A stretch of DNA of 64,000 nt from Dokdonella fugitiva (GCF_004342425.1 NZ_SLWQ01000010.1:1-64000); one strand, 5' to 3'; positions 9,830-19,115 are shown, numbered from the stretch's first letter. Translations and numbers: made by a program. Notes: a model not told the origin generated them from the letters alone.

Positions 9830-11110
9830 ATGCCGATCGCCATAGCTTGCCCCGCGCCGACCGGCGCGGCGAAGGGGGGCGTGCGCGCCGCCCCGGCCCT
9901 GGACGCCGGTGACACGATGGAGGCGACGCTGCGCGCGCTGGTCGATGCCACGCCGACGGCGACCCTGCTGTTCGATGCCGGGCAACGCGTGCACTATGCC
10001 AACCCGGCCGCGCGGGTGCTCGCGCGCCTGTGCGCGCCGGAGAAGGGCGATCGCCCGCTCGAGCGCGTCGCCGACTGGCATCCGGAGCTGCTGAGTACCG
10101 GCGCGTTGCACCTGTGCAGCCTGCACGGCAGCTGGAGCGGCGAAGTCATCCTCGGCATCGGCCGCGGCCAGCACAAGATCCTGCTCGTGCATCTTTCGCG
10201 CATCGGCCCGGAACGGTTCGGCATGACGGTGCGCGACATCACCCAGGAGAGCGTGCGCGAATCCGAACTGCATGCACGCAACGCCGAACTCGAGGTGGCC
10301 TACGAGAAGCTGCAGGGTGCGCAGGAACAGGTCATGCAGTCGGAAAAGCTCGCCTCGATCGGCCAGCTCGCCGCCGGCGTCGCGCACGAGATCAACAACC
10401 CGATCGGCTACGTCAACTCCAACCTGAGCACGCTGCAGCGCTACATCTCGCAGTTGTTCTCCGCGATCCAGTCGTACGAGGCCGCGCTCGCCGAAGGCGC
10501 CGGGCCCGCGGCGACGGACGCGATCCGGCAGAAGCTCGACCTCGACTTCCTCGTCGCCGACGTGCCGCAACTTCTCAGCGAATCGCGCGAAGGCATCGAC
10601 CGCGTCTGCAAGATCGTGCGCGACCTCAAGGATTTCGCGCGCAAGGAGCGTTCGGAGGACTGGGTCAAGGCGGACATCCATCGCGGCCTCGACTCCACCC
10701 TCAACATCATCTGGAACGAGCTCAAGTACAAGGCGCAGATCGTCAGGACGTTCGGCGACCTGCCGCCGGTCGAGTGCCTGCCGTCGGAGCTCAACCAGGT
10801 GTTCATGAACGTTCTCATGAACGCGGGCCAGGCGATCAAGGACCAGGGCATCATCACCGTGACGACGTCGGTTGCCGGTGGCCGCGTGCGCATCGATATC
10901 GGCGATGACGGCGAAGGCATACCGGCCGACGTGCTGCCGCGCGTGTTCGATCCGTTCTTCACGACCAAGCCGGTCGGCAGCGGCACCGGCCTCGGCCTCG
11001 CGATCTCGTACGGGATCGTCTCCAAGCACCACGGCACGATCGACGTTTCGAGCACGCCCGGGCAGGGCACGCTGCTGCGCATCGAACTGCCGATCGAGCA
11101 ACCACGCTGA
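9830..11110 (+). CDS. Sensor histidine kinase with PAS-like input domain
   Basis: A 426-residue soluble kinase. A PAS-like segment occupies about 31-145, beginning near ATLRALVDATPTATLLFDAG. A short coiled coil follows (about 145-175), then the dimerisation/phosphorylation motif AAGVAHEINNPIGY with His186. The HATPase_c domain has its N box at about 322-335 (Asn327 and Asn331), G1 DDGEGIP at 359-365, and G2 GTGLGL at 385-390. HEINNP-type kinases of this group often act with FixJ-like regulators. No transmembrane segment is visible, so it senses a cytosolic or membrane-diffusible signal. Start ATG 9830 has GAGGA about 9 nt upstream; ATG 9917 is an alternative. It sits between two response-regulator genes, so either or both may be its partners. 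Confidence 0.92.
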   Translation: MPIAIACPAPTGAAKGGVRAAPALDAGDTMEATLRALVDATPTATLLFDAGQRVHYANPAARVLARLCAPEKGDRPLERVADWHPELLSTGALHLCSLHGSWSGEVILGIGRGQHKILLVHLSRIGPERFGMTVRDITQESVRESELHARNAELEVAYEKLQGAQEQVMQSEKLASIGQLAAGVAHEINNPIGYVNSNLSTLQRYISQLFSAIQSYEAALAEGAGPAATDAIRQKLDLDFLVADVPQLLSESREGIDRVCKIVRDLKDFARKERSEDWVKADIHRGLDSTLNIIWNELKYKAQIVRTFGDLPPVECLPSELNQVFMNVLMNAGQAIKDQGIITVTTSVAGGRVRIDIGDDGEGIPADVLPRVFDPFFTTKPVGSGTGLGLAISYGIVSKHHGTIDVSSTPGQGTLLRIELPIEQPR

Positions 11111-11132
11111 CCCCTCGCACCGGAGGCCTCCC

Positions 11133-11651
11133 ATGTACCGCGTCCTGCTCGTCGACGACGAACCGAACATCCTCAACGCATTGCGGCGGTGCCTCGCGTC
11201 GATCGACGTCGGCCAACTCGACGGCGAAGCGCTCAAGGTGGAGGCGTTCACGTCGCCCGAGCGGGCGCTCGAGCGCAGCGAGGAACAGGAATTCGACCTC
11301 GTCATCAGCGATTACCGCATGCCCGGCATGGACGGCGTGGAATTCCTTTCGGCGATGATGGAACTGCAACCGGTCGTGCCGCGCGTGATCTGCTCCGGTT
11401 TCGCCGATCGCGACGCGATCATCGCCGCGGTCAACGAAGTGCAGCTCGCGCGCTTCATCGGCAAACCGTGGGCCGACGAGGACCTCGCCGCGGCGGTCGT
11501 CTCGCTGCTGCAACCGGGTCGCGCGCGCCCCCGCGCCGCGCGCGGAGCGTCGCGACCGCCGGTGTCGTTCGAGGAAGCGAGTGCGCACGTGACGCTGGTC
11601 GAGCAGGACGACGACGGCGCGATCGTGCTGCGCAGCGACGATGCGGAATGA
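11133..11651 (+). CDS. Stand-alone receiver-domain response regulator
   Basis: A 172-residue protein with a receiver domain at 1-120 and a short tail without a known output domain. The acidic pair Asp8-Asp9 is in LLVDDEPN, phospho-acceptor Asp60 in VISDYRMPGMDG, Ser89 in ICSG, and Lys111 in FIGKPW. The RF(I/L)xKPW block resembles RpfG-type receivers and the C-terminal receiver of the 1431-residue c-di-GMP protein encoded convergently downstream. GGAGG lies 6 nt before the ATG. It begins 22 bp after the kinase gene, so the two are probably co-transcribed. With no output domain it probably acts by protein contact or as a phosphate sink. Confidence 0.9.
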   Translation: MYRVLLVDDEPNILNALRRCLASIDVGQLDGEALKVEAFTSPERALERSEEQEFDLVISDYRMPGMDGVEFLSAMMELQPVVPRVICSGFADRDAIIAAVNEVQLARFIGKPWADEDLAAAVVSLLQPGRARPRAARGASRPPVSFEEASAHVTLVEQDDDGAIVLRSDDAE

Positions 11652-11675
11652 CGTCTTCGCGGCGCGGTCCATAGG

Positions 11676-11732
11676 TACGTCTACGCATACGTAGGCGACC
11701 GGACTGCCGGCGACGTCCTGCAGGCGTAGCAT
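11676..11732 (+). promoter_or_regulatory. Candidate operator and -10 element before the SCPU-like gene
   Basis: CTACG-CATA-CGTAG (11681-11694) is a perfect inverted repeat. Its right part, 11682-11696, is the reverse complement of a sequence matching 12 of 15 bases at 9719-9733. In the same orientation TACGTCTACGCA (11676-11687) matches TACCTATACGCA (9722-9733) at 10 of 12. TAGCAT at 11727-11732 is a -10-like element about 30 bases downstream, the same layout as at 9719. Binding of the FixJ-type regulator is a hypothesis. Confidence 0.4.
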
Positions 11733-11763
11733 GGCTCCCGAAGTTCGCGGTAACGGGGTTGGG

Positions 11764-12129
11764 ATGAAGGCTGCGCGCCACGACGGAATCCTGCGCCTGG
11801 CGGCGATGCTGCTGGCAGCCGCGGGAGGCGGCGAAGCGCATGCCGGATCGACGACCGCGCAGCTGTCGATGAGCCTGACCATCATCGACGCCTGCACGAT
11901 ATCGACCACCGGCCGCGATGCGGCGACGGGCGTCCGACGCGGCCGTGCTTCCGGCCCCGTGCATGTCGCATGCTCGGGCGGCGCCGCTCCTTCCGTGACA
12001 TTCGCGCGCGTATCGCGCGCGATGGCCTTCGCCGCCGGCATTGCCCCGCCGGTCGGCGAAGGTGTTTTCAACGTGGAGCGCGAGGCGACCGGTGGTAACG
12101 CGGTCGTGCGGGCAACGGTGACGTTCTAG
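11764..12129 (+). CDS. Small secreted protein resembling spore coat protein U (SCPU) domain
   Basis: A 121-residue protein with a signal peptide (MKAARHDGILRLAAMLLAAA, cleavage probably after EAHA). The mature part has the pattern seen at the start of SCPU domains: a beta strand ending in Cys (SLTIIDACTIST), then VHVACSGG as the conserved strand with a second Cys, and a final VVRATVTF strand. SCPU proteins are pilus-like subunits secreted by chaperone-usher systems. This copy is shorter than typical (about 140-150 aa) and no chaperone or usher gene is nearby, so it may be a degenerate or specialised member. An upstream in-frame ATG at 11731 overlaps the -10-like TAGCAT, so I start at 11764, though its ribosome site is weak. 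Confidence 0.55.
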   Translation: MKAARHDGILRLAAMLLAAAGGGEAHAGSTTAQLSMSLTIIDACTISTTGRDAATGVRRGRASGPVHVACSGGAAPSVTFARVSRAMAFAAGIAPPVGEGVFNVEREATGGNAVVRATVTF

Positions 12130-12485
12130 GAAACGCCGCCGTGCGGCGGCGAACAAGCGCCGCATTCCGGCGCAAGCCGGAATCCCGCTCCTCTGCGGGT
12201 CGCGCTGCGCAAGGGATTCATTCGCGTCGATGTGGCGCTGTCGCACGGTTCCGCTCGCCTCGGCGGCGAGCGGGTGTCTTCTCTTTGCTTGCCAAAAGAA
12301 GGCACCAAGAGAAAGGGCACCCCGCGGCGCCGCCACAATGTCGCGCCCCCGGGCCCGCCCGAACCTATTAGCCGTCCCGGTGAGAGCCGGGACCGGGCGT
12401 CTCGCATCGCTACCAGGAACGGGACTGCGGCTTTCGTCCCAATGGCGATGTCCCGTCCGAAGGGGGCGCAGGATGTGCCGCGTTT
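12130..12485. repeat. Gene-free convergent spacer with palindromic repeats
   Basis: No convincing gene lies between the two convergent genes. There is a hairpin at 12135-12150 (GCCGCC-GTGC-GGCGGC) right after the SCPU-like stop. A REP-like palindrome sits at 12164-12183 (ATTCCGGC-GCAA-GCCGGAAT). A segment at 12277-12321 has TTCTCTT (12279-12285) pairing with AAGAGAA (12308-12314). The first hairpin may end transcription. The others look like dispersed intergenic repeats; the REP-like one matches the layout of the element at 52137-52156. Confidence 0.6.
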
Positions 12486-15400
12486 TCAGGATGACCTGCC
12501 CTCGACGCCGGGGCGCGGGCGGTAGCGCTGGAACGCATCGCGTACCTGCTCGCGCAGCAGGTCGTCGTCCCACGGCTTGGTCAGGAAGCGGAACACGGCG
12601 CCGCGATTCACCGACTCGGTGACGACGTCGATCTCGGTGTAGCCGGACAGGATGATGCGCATCGTCTCGGGGTAGAGGTCCTTGACCTTGCCGAGGAACT
12701 CGGTGCCGGACATGCCCGGCATGCGCTGGTCGGAGATGATCACCTGCACCGCGTTGAGCGAGAGCACGTGCAAGCCTTCATCGCCGCTCGCCGCGGTGAG
12801 CACGCGATAGCCGTCGCTGCGCAGCATGCGCGTGAGCGCGGTGCGGATGCCGGGCTCGTCGTCGACGACGAGCACGGTGCGACGCTCCTCGTCGGCGCGA
12901 GGCAGAAGGCGGATGCTGCGACCGCCGCGCAGGTAATCCTCGAACATGTCGGCGGAGACGGCCGGGCTGAAGTAATAGCCCTGCATCTCGTCGCAGCCCT
13001 GCATCGACAGGTAGTTGAACTGGCCCTGCGTCTCGACGCCCTCGGCGACGACCTTGAGTCCCATGCGGTGGGCGATCGCGATGATCGCCGACGCGATCGC
13101 CGCGTCTTCGGCGCTGTGCGTGATGTCGGAGATGAAGGTGCGATCGATCTTCACGCGCGTGAACGGGAAGCGCTTGAGGTAGGCGAGCGAGGAGTGGCCG
13201 GTGCCGAAGTCGTCGAGGGCGAGGCCGACGCCGAGTTCGCGCAGGCCGCGCAGCACTTCCGCGGCCGCGTCGGGGTCCTTCATCACCGAGCTCTCGGTGA
13301 GTTCCAGGTGCAGGTGGCGGGCGAACAGCGAGTGGCGCGCGAGTGCGTCGCGCACGGTGCGCACGACGTCGCTGCGGTCGAACTGCACCGACGAGATGTT
13401 CGCGGCGATCGGCACCATGCCCGCGCCGGCCTCGAGCCAGGCCGCCTGCTGCGCGCAGATCGCATCGATGACCCACGCGCCGATCGGCACGATCAGGCCG
13501 GTTTCTTCCGCGAGCGCGATGAATTCCTCGGGCGGCACGAGCCCGCGTTGCGGATGCTCCCAGCGGATCAGCGCCTCGGCGCCGACGACGAGGCCACTCA
13601 CCATGTCCACGCGCGGCTGGTAGTGCAGCACGAACTGCCCGGCCTCGACCGCCGCCTGCAATGCCGCTTCGGCGTCGAGGCGCGTGGCGATGCGCTGGCT
13701 GATCTGCGCCGAATAGAACATCTGGCGCGCGCCGCTCGACTTGGCGAGCTTGAGCGCGGCCTCGGCGTGCTTGAACAGGCTGTCGTCGTCGCCGGCGTCG
13801 TCGGGATACAGGCCGATGCCGGCCTGGCCGCTGATCGAGATCGACTGGCCGGCGACATGGAACGGCTCGCGCAGCGCGTCGATCACCTGCTCCAGCAGCT
13901 GCGTCGCGACGCGGTCGCCGCTGCCCGGGCGCGCGATCGCGAACGTGTCGGCGCCGATGCGCCCCAGCGCGTAGGGTTCGACGAGACGCTGCTCCAGGCG
14001 CTGCGCGACCGCGCGCAGGATCTCGTCGCCGCTTTCGCGGCCGAGGCTCTCGTTCAGATGCGTGAAGTGCTCGAGGTCGAGGATCACCGCGCATACCTTG
14101 CCGTGCGTGGTCGCCGCGCTGGCGACGAACTGGCCGAGGCGGTCGCGGAACAGCGCCGCATTGGCGAGGCCGGTGAGCGCGTCGAAGTAGGCGAGGTGCT
14201 GCAGCCGCTGCGCGTTGGCGATGTTCTCGAGCGCGTACGAAAGGTCGCTGGTGATCCAGCCGAGCAGGCCGAGTTCGCCGTCGTCGAAGAAGTCGCGTTC
14301 GCGCGCCAGCAGCACCAGCGCGGCGACGACGTCGCCGTGGCACGACAGCGGGAACGCCGCGGCGGAACGGCAGCCGTGCGCGACCAGCCGGCTGCGCACG
14401 GGCTCGAGCGTGGGGTCGGAGGCACAGTCGTTGATCACGACCGGCCTGCGCGTGGCGAGCGCGCGGACGGCGAAGTGGTCGCCGCCCAGCGCGCGCAGGT
14501 TCGCCTCGATGAATCCGCGCGAACCTTCGTCGGCGACGGCGAGGATCACCGGCAGCCCGGCGCCGGGGCAGGGCCCGGCGATCCAGGCGATCTCGAAGAT
14601 GCCTTCGACCGCGGCGACGCGGCAGGCCTCCTGCAGCAGGGATTCGCGGTCGGGCTGGCGCAGCATCGCCGAATGCAGCGCGCCGACCACCGCGCGGATG
14701 CGCGTGAGGCGCGCGATCCTCGCTTCCTGTTCCTTGGCCTCGGTGATGTCCTCGGCGATGCCGGCGACCTGCTGCAGCGAACCGTCCGTGCCGAACACCG
14801 GGAAACTGCGTGAATGGATCCAGCGGATCGATCCGTCCGGTCGCGCGATGCGGTACTCGAAGTCCTGTTGCGCGCCGGTGTCGATGGGCCGGCCGTCGCG
14901 CAACATGGGATTGGGATCGCCGGGGACGATCGCATCGAGCCACGAGTTCGGCGCGCGGTACACGCTTTCGCAGCTTCGTCCCCAGATGCGCTCGTACGCC
15001 GGGCTCACGTACAGGCATTCGCCGCTGCGCGCGTCGGCGAGGAAGAACACCGCCGGGATGTGCTCGGTGATCTGCCGGAAGCGTTTCTCGCTCTCCTCCA
15101 GCGCCGTGTGCAGCGCACGGCGCTCGGTGATGTCCTCGAGCATGCCGACGATGAACTGCGGCCGGCCGTCGGCATGGCGCACGAGCGTCGCGGTCAGCAA
15201 CGCCCACATCTCGCTGCCGTCGCCGCGACGATAGCGCTTCTCCATCCGGTAGCGGTCGATCGCGCCGGCGAGCAGGCGCTGCGACAGCTCGTCCTGCACT
15301 TCGAGGTCGGCGGGATGGCTGACGTCGGCGACCGTCAGGCGGCGGAGCGCGTCGAGGTCGTAGCCGAGCATCTCGGCCAGCGCGCGGTTGCAGCGCACGA

Positions 15401-16781
15401 AACGCCCGTCGTGCGCATCGACGAGGGTGATGCCGACGCCTGCCTGTTCGAAGATCGCGCGGAAGCGGTCCTCGCTGCGCCGCAGCTCCTCTTCGGCGCG
15501 CCGGCGCTCGGTCACGTCGCGCAGCATGCCGAGCAGGTTGCCGTCCGGCATCAGCGTCGCGATCACTTCCGCCGGGAAGATCGTGCCGTCCTTGCGGCGC
15601 AGCGACCATTCGCGATGGTGCGCGACGTGGCCGCGGATGGCATCGATCGTCGGCGCGACCTGCTCCCGCTCGACCGGCGCGACGATGTCGCCGGCACGCA
15701 GGCCGACGATCTCGTGCCGTTCGTAGCCGAGCATGCGGCAGGCGCTTTCGTTCGCCTCGAGGTAGGCGCCGTGCGGGTCGGAGACGAGGATGCCGTCGGG
15801 AGCGTAGTCGAACAGCGTGCGGAAGCGCCGTTCGCTCGTCTCCTGCTCGCGCTCGGCGTGCACGCGTTCGGCGACATCGATGCCGATGCATACCACGCAA
15901 CGCTGGCCGTCGAACTCGATGCGCTTGCCGGTGAAGAAGTACGGTATCTCGCGGCCGTCCTGGGTCGACAGCGGCGCCTCGAACGACGAGGTGCCGAAGG
16001 CGAGCACTTCGGCGATGTTCGCTTCCAGCGACATGCGTTGCGCGGGCGGGAAGAACGCGCGTGGATGCATGCGCGCGATGTCGAGCGTGCCGTAGCCGGT
16101 CACCTGTTCGAAGTGGCGGTTCCAGCGCAGGAAGCGGCCGCGCGCGTCGTGCAGGTAGAGGATGCCGGGCATGCTCTCGACGAGCGCTTCGGCGAAGCGC
16201 CGCTCCAGCCGCATCGCGTCCGCCTGGCGCGTGGCCTCGGCGGAGGGGCGCACGATCGCGGCGAGCCGCGGTGCGTCGTCGCCGCGCGCGGGGGCGTCGC
16301 CGCGCGCCGACGGGTCGTTGCGGCGGCCGAGGTCGCGCTGCAGCGCGAACTGGCGGCAGGCGAGTTCGCGCAGGCTGGCGAGCGCGCGCACGGCGACCGC
16401 GTGCCGGCAGCGGAAATCGAACACGCCGACGAGGCCGAGCGGATCGTACTCGCCGGCCGGCAGCATCGCCGCCGCGACGCGCCGGAAAGTGCCCGCGTCC
16501 GGCAAGTCCGCGACCGCGACGTCTTCGGTGCCGGCGACGGCGGCGGGACCGGCCTGCGCGGCGATGCGTTCGAGCAGCAGCGGGATCGCCTCGCGCCATT
16601 CCGCTTCGGCCAGTTCGCCCGTGTTCGCGACGAGCAAGCCGCGTTCGGGCCAGGCCACGAAACCGACCGCGCCGTCGCAGGCCGCCGCGGCCGCCTCGGC
16701 GAGCTCGCGCAGTGCCTCCTGTGGCGCCGGCGGCGACCAGCCGTCGCGGCGGCGGTCGATCGATGTGAAGGTCTGGGCCAT
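12486..16781 (-). CDS. Multi-PAS/GAF/GGDEF/EAL c-di-GMP protein with C-terminal receiver
   Basis: A 1431-residue cytosolic signalling protein. The N-terminal 190 residues are of unclear type. Four PAS domains follow (starting near 197, 323, 443 and 570), then a GAF-like domain (about 700-860), GGDEF (about 865-1040), EAL (about 1050-1295) and a receiver (about 1310-1425). The GGDEF signature is changed to GADTF (near 944), so cyclase activity is probably lost. The EAL domain keeps EALIRW (about 1070), NISSVQF, ELTES, DDFGTGHSSL, KIDRTF and EGVET, so c-di-GMP phosphodiesterase activity is expected. The receiver has VVDDEPG, phospho-Asp in IISDQRMPGM (about 1352) and FLTKPWD. A receiver at the C terminus is unusual; it may be phosphorylated by the nearby kinase (inference). 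Confidence 0.92.
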   Translation of the reverse strand: MAQTFTSIDRRRDGWSPPAPQEALRELAEAAAAACDGAVGFVAWPERGLLVANTGELAEAEWREAIPLLLERIAAQAGPAAVAGTEDVAVADLPDAGTFRRVAAAMLPAGEYDPLGLVGVFDFRCRHAVAVRALASLRELACRQFALQRDLGRRNDPSARGDAPARGDDAPRLAAIVRPSAEATRQADAMRLERRFAEALVESMPGILYLHDARGRFLRWNRHFEQVTGYGTLDIARMHPRAFFPPAQRMSLEANIAEVLAFGTSSFEAPLSTQDGREIPYFFTGKRIEFDGQRCVVCIGIDVAERVHAEREQETSERRFRTLFDYAPDGILVSDPHGAYLEANESACRMLGYERHEIVGLRAGDIVAPVEREQVAPTIDAIRGHVAHHREWSLRRKDGTIFPAEVIATLMPDGNLLGMLRDVTERRRAEEELRRSEDRFRAIFEQAGVGITLVDAHDGRFVRCNRALAEMLGYDLDALRRLTVADVSHPADLEVQDELSQRLLAGAIDRYRMEKRYRRGDGSEMWALLTATLVRHADGRPQFIVGMLEDITERRALHTALEESEKRFRQITEHIPAVFFLADARSGECLYVSPAYERIWGRSCESVYRAPNSWLDAIVPGDPNPMLRDGRPIDTGAQQDFEYRIARPDGSIRWIHSRSFPVFGTDGSLQQVAGIAEDITEAKEQEARIARLTRIRAVVGALHSAMLRQPDRESLLQEACRVAAVEGIFEIAWIAGPCPGAGLPVILAVADEGSRGFIEANLRALGGDHFAVRALATRRPVVINDCASDPTLEPVRSRLVAHGCRSAAAFPLSCHGDVVAALVLLARERDFFDDGELGLLGWITSDLSYALENIANAQRLQHLAYFDALTGLANAALFRDRLGQFVASAATTHGKVCAVILDLEHFTHLNESLGRESGDEILRAVAQRLEQRLVEPYALGRIGADTFAIARPGSGDRVATQLLEQVIDALREPFHVAGQSISISGQAGIGLYPDDAGDDDSLFKHAEAALKLAKSSGARQMFYSAQISQRIATRLDAEAALQAAVEAGQFVLHYQPRVDMVSGLVVGAEALIRWEHPQRGLVPPEEFIALAEETGLIVPIGAWVIDAICAQQAAWLEAGAGMVPIAANISSVQFDRSDVVRTVRDALARHSLFARHLHLELTESSVMKDPDAAAEVLRGLRELGVGLALDDFGTGHSSLAYLKRFPFTRVKIDRTFISDITHSAEDAAIASAIIAIAHRMGLKVVAEGVETQGQFNYLSMQGCDEMQGYYFSPAVSADMFEDYLRGGRSIRLLPRADEERRTVLVVDDEPGIRTALTRMLRSDGYRVLTAASGDEGLHVLSLNAVQVIISDQRMPGMSGTEFLGKVKDLYPETMRIILSGYTEIDVVTESVNRGAVFRFLTKPWDDDLLREQVRDAFQRYRPRPGVEGRSS

Positions 16782-16876
16782 GGCTCGCGATCGCGCTCCC
16801 GGGGCCGGTCGATGTCGAGAGTGCTACGAGATCGCGACGGCGTCCAGCGGCATGCGCGCGCGCCTTCGGCGAAGCT

Positions 16877-18319
16877 TCAGATGAGGAACAGGGTGGCGAG
16901 GCCTAGGAAGATGAAGAAGCCGCCACTGTCGGTGATCGCGGTGATCATCACGCTCGAGCCCATCGCCGGGTCGCGGTCGAACTTGAGCAGGGTCATCGGG
17001 ATCAGCACGCCCATCAGGGCCGCGAGCAGCAGGTTGAGCGTCATCGCCGCGGTCATCACGAGGCCGAGCGGGACGTTGCGGTAGAGCAGCCAGGCGACGA
17101 AGCCGATCACGCCGCCCCAGATCAGCCCGTTCAGCAGGGCCACGCCGAGCTCCTTGCGCAGCAGCCTTTTCGCACTGGTCGAGCTGATCTGGTCGAGCGC
17201 GAGCGCGCGCACGATCATCGTGATGGTCTGGTTGCCCGAGTTGCCGCCGATGCCGGCGACGATCGGCATCAGGGTCGCGAGCGCGACGAGCTTCTGGATC
17301 GAGCCTTCGAACAGGCCGATCACGCGCGAGGCGACGAACGCGGTGACGAGGTTGATCGCGAGCCATGCCCAGCGGTTGCGCAGCGACTTCCACACCGAGG
17401 CGAAGATGTCCTCGTCCTCGCGCAGGCCGAAGCGCTCGCGCACCTCGGCGTCGCTCTCCTCGCGGATGACGTCGACCATCGCGTCGATCGTGACGCGGCC
17501 GATGAGCTTGCCATGGGCGTCGACGACGGGCGCGGTGACGAGGTCGTAGCGCTCGAACGCCTGCGCGGTCTCGGCGACGTCGTCCTCGGGGTGGAACGTG
17601 TTGGCGTCGGTCGCCATCACTTCCGCCACCTCCTTGGCGGGGTCGTTGACGAGCAGCCAGCGGATCGGCAGCACGCCGGTCAGCACGGTGTCGTGGTTGA
17701 CGACGAACAGCTTGTCGGTGTGCTCGGGCAGTTCCTTCAGGCGGCGCAGGTAACGCAGCACGGTCTCCAGCGTGACGTCCTCGCGGATCGTCACCATGTC
17801 GAAGTCCATGATCGCGCCGACCTGATCGTCCTCCCACGACATCGCCGACTGCACGCGCTCGCGCTGCTGCGCGTTGAGGCGGTGCATGAGCTCCTGCAGC
17901 ACGTCCTCGGGCAGGTCCTCGGCGAGGTCGGCGATTTCCTCGGCGTCGAGCTGCTCGGCCGCGGCGATCAGCTCGGGCTTGTCCATGTCCGCGAGCAGCG
18001 ACTCGCGCACGGCATCGGACACTTCGAGCAGGATCTCGCCGTCGCGGTCGGCCTTGACGAGGTGCCAGACCGCGAGGCGTTCTTCCGGCGGCAGCGCCTC
18101 GAGGATGTAGGCGATGTCGGCCGGATGCAACGCGTCGATCTCGCGCTGCAGCTCGGCCGCGTGCTGGCGGTGGACGAGGTCCTCGACGAGGTCGGGCCGA
18201 TCGCCCTGCTGGCGCTGCGCGAGGTCATCGCCCAGGTGCTGGCGACGCAGCAGCTCGGCGACGCGCGCGAGCTGGCCCTGCAACTGGCTGTGCGGATTGC
18301 GGGTTTCGACTTCGCTCAT
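16877..18319 (-). CDS. mgtE: MgtE-family magnesium transporter
   Basis: A 480-residue inner-membrane Mg2+ channel/transporter. The N-terminal MgtE helical domain (about 60-160) contains ALHPADIAYILEAL. Two CBS domains follow (about 165-295), with VGAIMDFDMVTIREDVT and VTAPVVDAHGKLIG. The membrane domain (about 315-480) carries LMPIVAGIGGNSGNQT and ends TDSGGFFIFLGLATLF, the pore-lining signatures of the family. Length fits MgtE (about 450-480 aa). The gene stands alone between the signalling block and the Mla-like operon. No Mg2+ riboswitch can be recognised in the short upstream region. In this family the N and CBS domains gate the channel by cytosolic Mg2+. Confidence 0.95.
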   Translation of the reverse strand: MSEVETRNPHSQLQGQLARVAELLRRQHLGDDLAQRQQGDRPDLVEDLVHRQHAAELQREIDALHPADIAYILEALPPEERLAVWHLVKADRDGEILLEVSDAVRESLLADMDKPELIAAAEQLDAEEIADLAEDLPEDVLQELMHRLNAQQRERVQSAMSWEDDQVGAIMDFDMVTIREDVTLETVLRYLRRLKELPEHTDKLFVVNHDTVLTGVLPIRWLLVNDPAKEVAEVMATDANTFHPEDDVAETAQAFERYDLVTAPVVDAHGKLIGRVTIDAMVDVIREESDAEVRERFGLREDEDIFASVWKSLRNRWAWLAINLVTAFVASRVIGLFEGSIQKLVALATLMPIVAGIGGNSGNQTITMIVRALALDQISSTSAKRLLRKELGVALLNGLIWGGVIGFVAWLLYRNVPLGLVMTAAMTLNLLLAALMGVLIPMTLLKFDRDPAMGSSVMITAITDSGGFFIFLGLATLFLI

Positions 18320-18482
18320 GGCCGGCGCGGCAGCAGGTGCACGCCCGGCCAGGCCGGTCGTGCAGGGGACGGATGCGGGCAGGGAACGCGTGTCCCCGAG
18401 GCGCTATTGTCGCCGTTGCGGCGCGCGAGGGGAACCGGGCGGTGCGCCCCCGGCCCGGCCCGCGTGACCGGCCGTGCCCGGC

Positions 18483-19115
18483 TTACTCCTTCCTGTTTGC
18501 GTGCATCGCCTCGCCCTCGCGCAGCGTCCATGCGACGACGCCGGGCACGAGCTGGTTCAGCGCGGCCTCGAACGCGGCGAACGCGGTCGCGGCATCGCTA
18601 CCGCGCGCCGGCGTCTCGGCGTCGAACGCCTGCGCGGCGAGCACGCGGTTGGTGGTGTAGTCGAGCAGGCGTGCCTGCAGGCGGATCACGGCGCGCGTGC
18701 CGCCGTCGATCTCGAGCTGGAAATCGTGCAGCGTGATCGCGAGCGCGTAGTCGGCGCGCAGGCCCGAAGCGGCGCTGCCGACGCCGGTGATGCGCTGCGA
18801 ATTCTCGAAGCCCTGCACGACGAGGTTGCGCAGCAGCGCCGGCGCGCTGTCGCTCCAGCGTGCGCCGGGGAACACCTCGATCACGCCGGGCCGCGGCATC
18901 ACGACGATGCGCACGGTGTCGAGCGCATCGCTCGCGAGCGGTGTTTCGACCGCGAGCTGCCAGTCGACGCGCATCGGCGGCGCATCCGTGGCCGCGGTCG
19001 CGGCGAGCCTGGGCGAGTAGATCGTGAACGGGGTGCGTTGCACGTTGAAGAGCGACGAGCACGCGGCGAGCGGCAGCGCGAGCAGCAAGGCGTGGAGGCG
19101 GAAGCGGGCGTTCAT
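18483..19115 (-). CDS. ABC-type transport auxiliary lipoprotein (PqiC/DUF330-like)
   Basis: A 210-residue lipoprotein with lipobox LPLAAC (Cys19). The mature domain begins with FTIYSPR, the typical opening of the ABC_trans_aux/PqiC family (YxLxxP), and contains VRIVVMPRPGVIEVF and RWSDSAPALLRNLVVQ. Such proteins sit in the outer membrane and work with an MCE protein and ABC transporter in moving phospholipids between the membranes. The start ATG overlaps the stop of the upstream MCE gene (ATGA, 19112-19115), so translation is coupled. It is the last gene of the four-gene operon and may take the place of MlaA/MlaC, which are absent here. Confidence 0.85.
   Translation of the reverse strand: MNARFRLHALLLALPLAACSSLFNVQRTPFTIYSPRLAATAATDAPPMRVDWQLAVETPLASDALDTVRIVVMPRPGVIEVFPGARWSDSAPALLRNLVVQGFENSQRITGVGSAASGLRADYALAITLHDFQLEIDGGTRAVIRLQARLLDYTTNRVLAAQAFDAETPARGSDAATAFAAFEAALNQLVPGVVAWTLREGEAMHANRKE

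Noticed and set aside
12141..12622. Several short open frames in the spacer after the SCPU-like gene
   Set aside because: They run through palindromic intergenic repeats and have no family, start signal or consistent codon use.
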